Assembly: GCF_035918095.1 (NCBI RefSeq)
Contig: NZ_CP109137.1
Span: forward strand, 6,202,001-6,266,000
DNA from: Streptomyces sp. NBC_01750
Lineage (GTDB): Bacteria; Actinomycetota; Actinomycetes; Streptomycetales; Streptomycetaceae
DNA: 64,000 bases
Direction of reading: 5' to 3'
The notes below the pieces were generated by a model, which was not told the DNA's origin, made no database searches, and saw only the letters and a list, made by a program, of their open reading frames with translations. Both the position numbers and the translations under genes were made by a program. Each line of letters starts with the position of its first letter. Position 1 is the first letter of the stretch. Below are positions 45,457 to 53,889 of the stretch, piece after piece.

Positions 45457-46743
45457 ATGGACGCGAAAGCCCTCCTGCTGCTGGTCCGTGTGGGCTGTCT
45501 GCGCGAGCAGGCCCTGACCTCCTGGACAGCCCGGACGGATTTCGGACTGGCGGTGGCGGAGAGCGCCACCGCCGCCTACCTCAGGCTGGCGGACCAGCAG
45601 ATCCCGCTCTCCCTGGAACGCCCTGAGGACGAGGTGTACGAAGCCTGCCGCGCCGCTCTGGCCGCCGCGCCGGGGAAGAAAGGCGTGATCGGCTTCCTCG
45701 ACTCGACCCTGCCCCTTGTGGCGCGGCTCGCCGAGGAGTTCGGCCTGCCGGGCTGCTCACCACAGACCCTCCAGGCACTCACCGACAAGACCTGGGCACG
45801 TGAGCGCTTCGCCGAATCCGGGGTGCCGGGCCCGCGGTTCCGGGTACTCGACGCGGCGGCGGCCGCCCCGGACCGGCGGATGGCGGTCGACGGTCTCACC
45901 TATCCGCTCATCATCAAGCCCGCCGATTCCTCAGCGGGGCGGGGAGTGGTACGAGCCGGGAACGCGCAGGAACTGGACGCGGCCTGGGATGCCGCGGCGC
46001 CGTTCACCAAGACCGGCAGTCTCCTCGCCGAGGAGGAGCTGATCGGCGAGGAGATCAGTGTCGAGACGGTCACCGTCGACGGCCGCACGGTGGTCCTGGC
46101 CTGCACGGAGAAGCTCAGCACCCGAGGTGACGCGTTCGTCGAGCTCGGCCAGGCGATGCCGGCCCGACTCGGCGGAGCGCTGGATGCCGAGGTACGCGAA
46201 ACCGCGGCCGCCGCGCTGAAAGCCGTCGGCTACGACCACGGCATCGCGCACACGGAGATGATCCTGACCACCGACGGCCCCCGGATCATCGAGGTCAACC
46301 CCCGGCCCGCCGGTGACTGCATCCTGGACCTCGTCCGGCTCACCAGCGCGGTGGACGTCTACGGCATCGCCGCGGATCTCGCCCTCGGCCGGCCGGTCGA
46401 CCTCGACGCACTCGACCGGACCGCCTTCACGGGCGGCGCGGCGATCCGCTTCCTGACGGGTGAGCCCGGCGTCGTACGCCGTATCGACGGCGTCGCCGAG
46501 GCAGCCGCCCTGCTCGACCCCGCCCGCGAGCGGCTGGTGTTGCTGACCAGGACCGGCGATGTCGTCGAACCGGTCACCACCAATCTGCACCGTCTCGGCT
46601 ATGTCATCACGGTGGGCGAAGACACGGCGGCCGCGGTCGATCGGGCCGACAGCATCGCCGCGTTGATCTCCATCGAGACGTCCCCGGCCGCCTCCGACGA
46701 ACAGCCCGCCCGCCGCCTGCCCAGTTCAGAGTGCTGGACCTGA
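45457..46743 (+). CDS. ATP-grasp ligase 1 (carboxylate-amine/peptide ligase type), 428 aa
   Basis: ATP-grasp fold of the L-amino-acid-ligase/carnosine-synthase group. Landmarks: KTWARERFAESGVPGPRF, LIIKPADSSAGRGV (ATP Lys and flexible loop), LAEEELIGEEISVETVTVDG, and IAHTEMILTTDGPRIIEVNPRPAGD (Mg ligands E and N). The C-terminal subdomain ends DRADSIAALISIE. Such enzymes join a carboxylate to an amine through acyl phosphate. It resembles the second ATP-grasp gene of this operon along its whole core. The stop overlaps the region of the next start. Start by ATG at 45457; the ribosome site is poor. Confidence 0.87.
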   Translation: MDAKALLLLVRVGCLREQALTSWTARTDFGLAVAESATAAYLRLADQQIPLSLERPEDEVYEACRAALAAAPGKKGVIGFLDSTLPLVARLAEEFGLPGCSPQTLQALTDKTWARERFAESGVPGPRFRVLDAAAAAPDRRMAVDGLTYPLIIKPADSSAGRGVVRAGNAQELDAAWDAAAPFTKTGSLLAEEELIGEEISVETVTVDGRTVVLACTEKLSTRGDAFVELGQAMPARLGGALDAEVRETAAAALKAVGYDHGIAHTEMILTTDGPRIIEVNPRPAGDCILDLVRLTSAVDVYGIAADLALGRPVDLDALDRTAFTGGAAIRFLTGEPGVVRRIDGVAEAAALLDPARERLVLLTRTGDVVEPVTTNLHRLGYVITVGEDTAAAVDRADSIAALISIETSPAASDEQPARRLPSSECWT

Positions 46744-46772
46744 TGGCCGGCAGCATCCCGACAAGGACTTCC

Positions 46773-48008
46773 ATGCAATCCCCCGATTCCTACTGGATCG
46801 CCACCGGCCCGGACTGGACCGGAAACGGCGCGGCACTGCCCAAACGCACCGGCGTCTGTGTGCTCGGTGCCGGCGTGATGGGCTCGACCCTTGCCTACTG
46901 GCTCTCCAGGGCCGGGCTGCGGCCGCTTGTGCTGGAGCGCAACCCCGGCCCGGCGATGGGCTCTTCGGGCCGCAACGCCGGCCGGCTGATCCAGGGCGGC
47001 AATGCCCAGCATGCCCTCGCGATCGAGAAGTTCGGCCACGCCGAGGCGCTCGCCGTCTACCGTGCCACCCTCGTCAACCGGGACCTGGTGCGCGAAGTCA
47101 TCGCGCGTGAGGGGCTGGAGGCCACCCGTTTCCCGACGGCCAAGCTCGACCTCGCCGTCAGCGAGGACGAGGCCCTCGAACTCAAGCGCACCGCCGAGGC
47201 CCTGCGGGCGGACGGCATCGCGGCCGAGTGGCTGGACCTTCCCGCCTCGCGCGAGGTGTTCGGCACCGACCTCCCGGACACCATCATCGGCGGGCTCTAC
47301 CGGCCGGACCAGGACGCGGTTCATTCGGTCGCGTATGTACGCGGAATGGCGGCGGCCGCGGAGCGCGGCGGCGCGGAGTTTGCGTGCGGCGTCACCGTGA
47401 CATCCGTGGAGCCCGCCACCGGAAGCGGCTGGCTTGTCACCACCGACGCGGGCCATGTGCTCGCGGACCACGTGGTCGTCGCCCTCAACGCCTGGACGCC
47501 CCGGCTGCTGCCGGAGCTCGCCCCGGTCATCACCCCCGTGCGAGGGCAGCTCGTCCAGACCGCGCCGGTGCCCTTCCGTATCCCGCAGTGGGGACTCGAC
47601 CGCGGTCTCGTGTACGGCGGGCAGGCCCCGGACGGCTCGCTGCTCCTCGGCGGTCTGCGTAACACCGTCCCGGGCCGCGACGAGGGCGTCGAACTGCCGG
47701 AAGGCAGCAATACGCCCGCTTTCTCGCCCGAATTGGCCGGCCGGTTGGCCGAGGCACTTCCCTCGCTGCTGCCCGAGGCCACGGGCGTACCGGTGGTCAG
47801 GGCGTGGAGCGGAGTCATGGCCTTCACCCCGGACCGCTGCCCGCTGGTCGGTGCCTGGCCGGGCGCCGACGGCCTCTGGGTGATGGCCGCGTTCAACGGC
47901 CATGGAATGCCGTATTCGCAGGTCATGCCGGAACAATTGGCGGAGCGGATCCGCGGTGGCCGGGGCGACGGCATCCCCGCCGCGTTCGATCCCGCCCGCT
48001 TCCTCTGA
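46773..48008 (+). CDS. FAD-dependent amine/amino-acid oxidase (DAO family), 411 aa
   Basis: N-terminal FAD motif VCVLGAGVMGSTLAYWLSRAG near residue 25 and GSSGRNAGRLI, the DAO-family second motif. C-terminal GVMAFTPDRCPLVGAWPG and AAFNGHGMPYSQVMPE are typical of glycine/sarcosine oxidase-like DAO proteins. It is expected to oxidise a C-N bond of an amine or amino acid with O2, giving H2O2, which fits the thiol peroxidase in the same operon. The ATG at 46773 has AAGGA 6 nt upstream; an ATG at 46743 overlapping the previous stop (TGATG) is the alternative. Confidence 0.87.
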   Translation: MQSPDSYWIATGPDWTGNGAALPKRTGVCVLGAGVMGSTLAYWLSRAGLRPLVLERNPGPAMGSSGRNAGRLIQGGNAQHALAIEKFGHAEALAVYRATLVNRDLVREVIAREGLEATRFPTAKLDLAVSEDEALELKRTAEALRADGIAAEWLDLPASREVFGTDLPDTIIGGLYRPDQDAVHSVAYVRGMAAAAERGGAEFACGVTVTSVEPATGSGWLVTTDAGHVLADHVVVALNAWTPRLLPELAPVITPVRGQLVQTAPVPFRIPQWGLDRGLVYGGQAPDGSLLLGGLRNTVPGRDEGVELPEGSNTPAFSPELAGRLAEALPSLLPEATGVPVVRAWSGVMAFTPDRCPLVGAWPGADGLWVMAAFNGHGMPYSQVMPEQLAERIRGGRGDGIPAAFDPARFL

Positions 48009-48020
48009 GCTGGAGCAACC

Positions 48021-49439
48021 ATGTCACAGCCAACAGCTCTTTCCCCGGCCACCGAGGCCGGGTCCTGGGACCCCGCCCGACACAGTGGCGCCCCTCTTCT
48101 GGTGATCGGCGCGGGCCCCAAGGCCATTGCCCTTGCCGTGAAGTCGAGTGTGCTCCGCGCCGCCGGGTTCGACGTCCCCGAGGTCGTCGCGGTCGAACGG
48201 GACTGTACGGCCGCCAACTGGCGCGAGGGGCGCGGCTGGACCAACGGCCGACAGCTGCTCGGCACCCTGCCCGAGAAGGACCTCGGCTTTCCGTACGACT
48301 GCGCCACCTGGGGGGACAGCCAGGATCCGGTCACGGGCGAGATAGCCCGCCGGATGGCCGGCTTCAGCTGGGCGGGTCATCTGCTCGCCCGGGGCGTGTA
48401 CGCGCGCTGGATAGACCGCGGTCGGCCTCAGCCGAGCCACCGTGAGTGGGCCGACTATCTGGAGTGGGCGGCGGCCCGGGCGAATCTGAGGTCCGTCACC
48501 GGGGAGGTGCGGCGCGCCGAACTGGCGGACGGCGGCTGGAAGCTCACCGTCGTCGACGGCACGGCCCGCACCGCCGTTCACGGCTGTGGCCTGCTGGTCT
48601 CCGGACCCGGCCCGAGCGCGGGTACCGTGCCCGCCGACGGCACCCGGGTGCTGGACACCGCGGGCTTCTGGAAGCTCGCCGTGGCGGGGCTGCCGGACTG
48701 GGCACAGACCGTGGTCGTCATCGGCGCCGGCGAGACCGCCGGCACCATCGTGCGGGAGCTCGCCATCGGCATGGACCGCGAGGTCACCGTCGTCGCTCCC
48801 CGGGCCACGCTCTACAGCCGCGGCGAGAGCCCCTTCGAGAACCGCTACTACAGCGACCCCACCGGCTGGACCCGGCTCTCCGAGGCGGACCGGCAGGAGT
48901 TCATCCGGCGTACCGACCGTGCCGTCTTCTCACAGCAGGTGCAGAGTGACCTCGCGCTGACGACCAAGGTCTCCTGGGAGCCCGGCCGCGTCGTCGGTAC
49001 GCGTCGCGCCGACAACGACATCGCGGTGGAGATCGCGTACGGCGGGCAGCAGCGTATCCGCCACGCCGACCTGGTCATCGACGCCACCGGCGGCGACCCG
49101 CTGTGGTTCACCAGGGTGCTCGGACCCCGCGCCGAGGCCGCTCTGCGTGCCGGACTCGGCGGGTCCGTGACCCGCGAGCGTCTCGAGCGGGCCATCGGTA
49201 CCTCACTCGCGGTCACTGGCCTGCCCGCACCGCTCCATCTGCCGAACCTCGCAGCCCTCGCGCAGGGCCCCGGGTTCCCCAACCTGAGTTCTCTCGGGCT
49301 CCTCTCGGACCGAGTGCTGGCTGCCTATGTCCCCCACATCCGCCCCGAAGCCGGCACGGCGGGCGCGGCGCGGACAGGCGCAGGCCTGCCCGACCACACC
49401 GCCGTCCCCGCCGTGAACCAAGGAGCAGCGCACCGATGA
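48021..49439 (+). CDS. SidA/IucD-like flavin-dependent N-monooxygenase, 472 aa
   Basis: Resembles lysine/ornithine N-hydroxylases. FAD motif LLVIGAGPKAIALAV (near residue 27), GRQLLGTLPEKDLGFPYD, NADPH motif VVVIGAGETAGTIVREL, SPFENRYYSDP and the C-terminal GPGFPNLSSLGLLSDRVLA. These enzymes hydroxylate a primary amine with NADPH and O2. The substrate amine is unknown, and no siderophore synthetase (IucA/IucC) is nearby, so N-oxygenation for another product is more likely. ATGA overlap with the next gene shows tight coupling. Confidence 0.82.
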   Translation: MSQPTALSPATEAGSWDPARHSGAPLLVIGAGPKAIALAVKSSVLRAAGFDVPEVVAVERDCTAANWREGRGWTNGRQLLGTLPEKDLGFPYDCATWGDSQDPVTGEIARRMAGFSWAGHLLARGVYARWIDRGRPQPSHREWADYLEWAAARANLRSVTGEVRRAELADGGWKLTVVDGTARTAVHGCGLLVSGPGPSAGTVPADGTRVLDTAGFWKLAVAGLPDWAQTVVVIGAGETAGTIVRELAIGMDREVTVVAPRATLYSRGESPFENRYYSDPTGWTRLSEADRQEFIRRTDRAVFSQQVQSDLALTTKVSWEPGRVVGTRRADNDIAVEIAYGGQQRIRHADLVIDATGGDPLWFTRVLGPRAEAALRAGLGGSVTRERLERAIGTSLAVTGLPAPLHLPNLAALAQGPGFPNLSSLGLLSDRVLAAYVPHIRPEAGTAGAARTGAGLPDHTAVPAVNQGAAHR

Positions 49440-50770
49440 CCCGACACGCACCGACGAGCGACCCCGCGCTGGACGTCGACTTCGTCCAGTTGCTCTTCAC
49501 CGATGTGGCCGGACGTCTCAAGACCCTGGAGGTCCCGTCCGCCCGCTGGGCCGAGGTACGCGACAGCGGCTGGACGCTCGACGGGGCCGTACTGCTCGGC
49601 CACGGAGACCCCGAGCACAGTGATCTGCGCCTGGTCCCCGACCCGTCGACCTTTGTGCACCGGCCCTGGACCACCCCCTCCGGGCGCACCGTGGGAATGG
49701 TCTTCTGCGACATCCTGGATACCTCGGGCCGGCCGTTCGCGGCCGATCCCCGCGCGGTGCTACGGCGGGCGGTCGAGGCGTCCGAGGCCCGCGGGCAGCG
49801 TCCCGTCTTCGGCGTCGAGGCCGAGTTCTACCTGCTGCGCCGGGGCGCCCCCGGCACCGCGGGGGACCCGGCCGACAGCGCCGGCTACTGGGATCTGAGC
49901 GTCGACGAACAGGCCGACGAGGTCTGCCGGGACATCAGTGAAGCGCTGGGACTGATGGGCTTCACCGTCGACGGACACCACCACGAGGTGTGCCCCGGGC
50001 AGCGCGAACTCGTCTTCCGGCACGGCGACGCGCTGACCACGGCGGACCGGCTGCTGCTGCTCAAGCACACCGCCCGCGTCATGGCCCGCCGCCGCGACAT
50101 GTCCGCGGTCTTCATGCCCAAGCCGCTCGCCCACCTGTACGGCAACGCCCTGCACGTTCACGTCTCGCTGGACGGCACCGGAGCGGAGAGCGGACCCCTG
50201 TTCCACGACGCCGCCGACCCGAACGGCATGTCCGCGCTCTTCCACGACTCGCTCGCCGGCGTGCTGGAACACGCGCCGGCGCTGACGGCCCTGGGCAACC
50301 CGACCGTCAACTCCTACAAGCGGCTCGTCCCCGCCTCGGGGACTCCGGTCCACGCCAGCTGGGCCAGGCGCAACCGGTCCACCGCATTCAAGGTCGCGGG
50401 CGACACCGCGGTGCCCCGCTCGCTGCGGCTGGAGCTGCGCAGCCCCGACCCCGCGGCCAATCCCCACCTGCTCTTCGCGGGGGTGCTTGCCGCGTTCGCC
50501 GACGGCCAGGACCGGGGCCTGAAGCTGCCCGACGCATGCGAGGAGCCGGCCGACACGCTGGCCCCGGAGGCCCTCGCGGCCCGCGGCATCACCTCGCTGC
50601 CGACGGACCTCCCCTCTGCCCTGAGGGCCCTGGAGGAGGACGCCACGGTCCGCAGCGCCCTGGGCGACCTCGTCGCCCACGCCGTCACCCTCAACTCCCG
50701 GGCGGACTGGGCCTCGTGGCACAGCCTCATCACCCCCTGGGAGACGGAGCGGTACGCAGAGACCGTATGA
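49436..50770 (+). CDS. Glutamine-synthetase-family ligase (gamma-glutamyl-amide type), 444 aa
   Basis: GS-I fold. N-terminal VDFVQLLFTDVAGRLKTLEVP, FGVEAEFYLL (metal Glu), GHHHEVCPGQREL, KPLAHLYGNALHVHVSL and NPTVNSYKRLVP. The regular GS ending for adenylylation (NLYDLP Tyr) is not visible. Specialised GS-like enzymes in biosynthetic clusters, such as PuuA-like or FzmN-like ligases, attach amines, hydroxylamines or hydrazines to the gamma-carboxylate of glutamate. Placed after an N-monooxygenase gene (ATGA overlap), such a use is plausible. Confidence 0.87.
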   Translation: MTRHAPTSDPALDVDFVQLLFTDVAGRLKTLEVPSARWAEVRDSGWTLDGAVLLGHGDPEHSDLRLVPDPSTFVHRPWTTPSGRTVGMVFCDILDTSGRPFAADPRAVLRRAVEASEARGQRPVFGVEAEFYLLRRGAPGTAGDPADSAGYWDLSVDEQADEVCRDISEALGLMGFTVDGHHHEVCPGQRELVFRHGDALTTADRLLLLKHTARVMARRRDMSAVFMPKPLAHLYGNALHVHVSLDGTGAESGPLFHDAADPNGMSALFHDSLAGVLEHAPALTALGNPTVNSYKRLVPASGTPVHASWARRNRSTAFKVAGDTAVPRSLRLELRSPDPAANPHLLFAGVLAAFADGQDRGLKLPDACEEPADTLAPEALAARGITSLPTDLPSALRALEEDATVRSALGDLVAHAVTLNSRADWASWHSLITPWETERYAETV

Positions 50771-50811
50771 CCGCGACCAGTCACCCGCACACTCACCTCC
50801 GAGGAACCACC

Positions 50812-51285
50812 ATGCACGTCACTGCCGAGAGCACCGAAGGTCCCGTCAGGGTTCCCTCCCCCGACCACCGGTGGACCGCACTGTTCTTCATCACCGAGCC
50901 GGGCATCGGCGAGGTACTCCCCGAACTGGCCGGCTGCACGACCGGTCTGTGTTCCGTACGCGACGATGCCGCACGGTTCGCACGCGCGGATGTCCGGGTG
51001 CTGGGAGTCAGCGCGCATGCGCCGGGCCACCTGGCCGAGTTCGCGAAATCCCGTGACCTGGGCTATCCGCTCGTGGGCGACGGGGAGCTCACACTGGGCC
51101 GGGCCGTGGGTGTGCCCGAGGTGAAGGCGGGCGACCGCACCTTGTTCAGCCGGGCCGCGGTCGTCCTCGACCGGACGGGCGTCGTACGGGCCGTGCTGCA
51201 CCCGGTGCCGGAGCCCGAGCGCCACGCGGCGCTCGTCCTGGAGACGGTGGCGCAGCTCGAAGCCGACGAGGCCGGCCGTGCCTGA
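50812..51285 (+). CDS. PrxQ/BCP-like thiol peroxidase, 157 aa
   Basis: Redoxin fold with LFFITEPGIGEVLPELAGCTTGLCSVRDD: peroxidatic C42 and resolving C47, five residues apart as in PrxQ/BCP. ADVRVLGVSAHAPGHLAEFA and FSRAAVVLDRTGVV continue the fold. It would reduce H2O2 or organic hydroperoxide with thiols; in this operon it can detoxify peroxide from the oxidase. GAGGA precedes the ATG at 50812 by 7 nt. It overlaps the transporter gene. Confidence 0.8.
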   Translation: MHVTAESTEGPVRVPSPDHRWTALFFITEPGIGEVLPELAGCTTGLCSVRDDAARFARADVRVLGVSAHAPGHLAEFAKSRDLGYPLVGDGELTLGRAVGVPEVKAGDRTLFSRAAVVLDRTGVVRAVLHPVPEPERHAALVLETVAQLEADEAGRA

Positions 51286-52588
51286 CAAGACGGCCGCGCG
51301 GGGCGGGCGTATCCGGGCCTGGCTGCCGGCTCCCGGCGCACCCCGCGCACTCGCCCTGTCCACCTTCGTCGGCCAGACCGGCAGCGGCCTCTTCCTCCCG
51401 GTCAGTGCGCTGTTCTTCACCCGCTCCGTGGGGCTGGCACCGTCCCAGGTCGGGCTGGGTCTCGCGATCGCCGGACTGATCGGGCTGAGCGCCGCCGTAC
51501 CGATGGGACGGATCGCGGACCGGTTCGGCCCCAGAGGCACGTACGCGGTCACCCTGCTCGGCCAGGCCGTGGCCACCGCTTCTTTCACCCTGGTGCACTC
51601 CTTGTGGGCGTTCGTCGTGGTCAGTACGGTCGCGGCCCTCGCGGAACGCGGAGGCAGCGCCGCCCGCGGGGCTGTCATCGGGGGTGTGGGGACCGGCGAG
51701 GCGCGGGTGAGACTGCGGGCCCTGCTCAAGTCGGTGACCAACGCCGGCCTCAGTATCGGCGCCGCACTTGCCGCACTCGCCCTGGCCGCCGATTCGCGCT
51801 CCGCCTATCTGACGGTCGTCTTCGTCAACGCCGCGACCTATGTATGCGCCGCGGTGCCCCTGCTGTGGGTGCCGCCGGTCGAAGCCGCAGGCAGCGGCCC
51901 GACCGCGCCCGGGCGCCGCGCGGTGCTGCGCAACCGCCCGTACACCCTGGTGACCGCACTGTGCGGGATCACCAGCATCCATTACGACGTGCTGTCCCTC
52001 GCTCTGCCGCTGTGGATCGCCGGGCACAGCAACGCCCCGAAATGGAGCATCTCCGCCGTCATCATGGCCAACACCGTCCTGGTGGTCCTGCTCCAGGTCC
52101 CGTTCTCCCGGGGCACGGGCGACAGGGCGGCCGCCGCCGCGGCGGTGCGCCGCTCGGGCTGGGTGCTGTGGGCAGGCTGGGCAGTGATCGCCTGTGCCGC
52201 CTTCGCCGGCTCCCCGGCCCTGGCGTTCGCGCTGCTCGTCGCGGGCATGGTGCTGCACACCGCCGGCGAGCTGTGGCACTCGGCTGGCAGCTATGGGCTC
52301 AGTTACGAACTCGCCCCGGCCGGCTCGCACGGCGAGTACCAGGGCTTCTTCTCGCTCGGCCGCGGGGCCACCGCGGCGCTGGCCCCCTTGGTGGTCACCA
52401 CCGTCTGCCTTGCCGAAGGCCCGGACTGGCGGCCCGTCACCGGCTGGCTGCTGCTCGGTCTCGTCGTCGCGGCGGCGGCCGCCGCCGTACCTTCAGCCAC
52501 CCGCTGGGCGGAGCACGCCGACACCGACCGACACGCCGACGCCCCGGACCGTACCTCCGTCCGCCTTCCCGTGCAGGAGTCAGCATGA
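51278..52588 (+). CDS. MFS transporter, probable product exporter, 436 aa
   Basis: Twelve hydrophobic segments in two halves. The first loop motif between helices 2 and 3 reads MGRIADRFGPRG, a form of the MFS GxxxDRxGRR signature. The start is the GTG at 51278, eight bases inside the peroxidase gene, and the stop overlaps the next ATG. Placement within the biosynthetic operon points to export of the product or self-resistance. Confidence 0.9.
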   Translation: MPDKTAARGGRIRAWLPAPGAPRALALSTFVGQTGSGLFLPVSALFFTRSVGLAPSQVGLGLAIAGLIGLSAAVPMGRIADRFGPRGTYAVTLLGQAVATASFTLVHSLWAFVVVSTVAALAERGGSAARGAVIGGVGTGEARVRLRALLKSVTNAGLSIGAALAALALAADSRSAYLTVVFVNAATYVCAAVPLLWVPPVEAAGSGPTAPGRRAVLRNRPYTLVTALCGITSIHYDVLSLALPLWIAGHSNAPKWSISAVIMANTVLVVLLQVPFSRGTGDRAAAAAAVRRSGWVLWAGWAVIACAAFAGSPALAFALLVAGMVLHTAGELWHSAGSYGLSYELAPAGSHGEYQGFFSLGRGATAALAPLVVTTVCLAEGPDWRPVTGWLLLGLVVAAAAAAVPSATRWAEHADTDRHADAPDRTSVRLPVQESA

Positions 52589-53889
52589 CCACGTTCGTGT
52601 CCTCTCCGCCCGCGCCCACGCCCGCGCCGACCGGAGCGCGGCAGCCCCCGGACGCTCCGGACCCCCGTGGTCCGGCGGTCCTGGTCCTGGGCGGCGGCAC
52701 CCGGCTGCCGAGGGCTCTGCGCGGACACGGCATGTACGTCGTCTACGGCGGTACTCCCGACGAGTTCACCTCCGCGCACCACGAGGCCTGCGACGAGGCG
52801 TGGCTCCTCGCCGACGGCTCCGAGGACAACTGGGTTCGCAGGGCGGTGGCTCTGCACCAGGTGGCCCCGTTCCGGCGCGTGGTCACCGTGCGGGAGCGGT
52901 TCCTGACCGCCGCAGCCCGGATCGGCGATGCACTCGGTCTCGGAGGGAACCCGCTCGACACCGTACTGACGCTGAAGGACAAATTCCTGATGCGGCAGAG
53001 CTTCGACGGCCTGGTGGACGGGGGCGCGGTACAAGCACGGCTGATGCACACCCCTGGAGATGTGGACGCGTTCGTGGCCCGGGTCGGTCTGCCCGTCGTG
53101 CTCAAGCCGCGTGATGGATCCGGCAGTGAGGACATCGCCGTTGTCCGCGACACGGACGGCATCCGAGCCGCGCGGCAGCGAGTCCGCGCCCGGCCGGAGG
53201 CGCTGCTCGCCGAGGAGTTCCTGAGCGGGCCGGAGTTCAGCATCGAGACGTTCACGCACGGGGGCCGCCACCAGCTCCTCGCCGTCACCGAGAAGTTCAC
53301 GGGCGACAACGCCGTCGAGATCGGCCATGTCATACCCGCACGAATCAGCGCGGACGATCGCACCGCACTCGAGGAGACGACCTGCCGCTTCCTCGACGCG
53401 GTGGGTCTCACCGAAGGCCCTGCCCACACCGAGATCATCCTCACCGCGTCCGGTCCCCGCGTCGTCGAATCGCACAATCGGCCAGGTGGCGACGGCATCG
53501 TCGACCTTGTCCGACACGTCCACGGCGTCGACATCCGGGATCTCCTCGCAGCCCAGACAGCGGGCGTCGCGCTCCCCGCGGCGAGCGAACCGGCCGGCGC
53601 CGCCGCGACCTGGTTCCTGACCGCCGCCCCGGGCATCGCCACCGAGGTGTCCGGCTGGGAAGCGGCTGCCGGCCGGCCGGGAGTCGTGGCCGTGTCGCCC
53701 GGCACCCGGGCGGGAGACACCGTGACCCCGCTGCGCGGGTCCGGTGACCGGTGCGGCTCGGTGACCGCGGTGGCCGGGACGCCCGACGAGGCTCTCGACC
53801 GCGCCCGCGGCGCACTCGCCCTGGTCACCATCCGTACCGACGCTGTCCTTCGGGACCAGCAGAACCCTGAGAGCCGAGAAAGCCGATGA
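52585..53889 (+). CDS. ATP-grasp ligase 2, paralogue of ligase 1, 434 aa
   Basis: Same family as the first ATP-grasp gene. Comparable motifs: LKDKFLMRQSF, VVLKPRDGSGSEDIAV, LAEEFLSGPEFSIETFTHGG, TEKFTGDNAVEIGHVIPAR, AHTEIILTASGPRVVESHNRPGGD. Here the metal ligand Asn-Pro of the usual ENxR is S-H-N-R, so Glu and Asn are kept. Pro/Ala-rich N-terminal 30 residues are atypical. Two paralogous ligases in one operon suggest two successive amide bonds. ATGA overlaps on both sides. Confidence 0.87.
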   Translation: MTTFVSSPPAPTPAPTGARQPPDAPDPRGPAVLVLGGGTRLPRALRGHGMYVVYGGTPDEFTSAHHEACDEAWLLADGSEDNWVRRAVALHQVAPFRRVVTVRERFLTAAARIGDALGLGGNPLDTVLTLKDKFLMRQSFDGLVDGGAVQARLMHTPGDVDAFVARVGLPVVLKPRDGSGSEDIAVVRDTDGIRAARQRVRARPEALLAEEFLSGPEFSIETFTHGGRHQLLAVTEKFTGDNAVEIGHVIPARISADDRTALEETTCRFLDAVGLTEGPAHTEIILTASGPRVVESHNRPGGDGIVDLVRHVHGVDIRDLLAAQTAGVALPAASEPAGAAATWFLTAAPGIATEVSGWEAAAGRPGVVAVSPGTRAGDTVTPLRGSGDRCGSVTAVAGTPDEALDRARGALALVTIRTDAVLRDQQNPESRESR

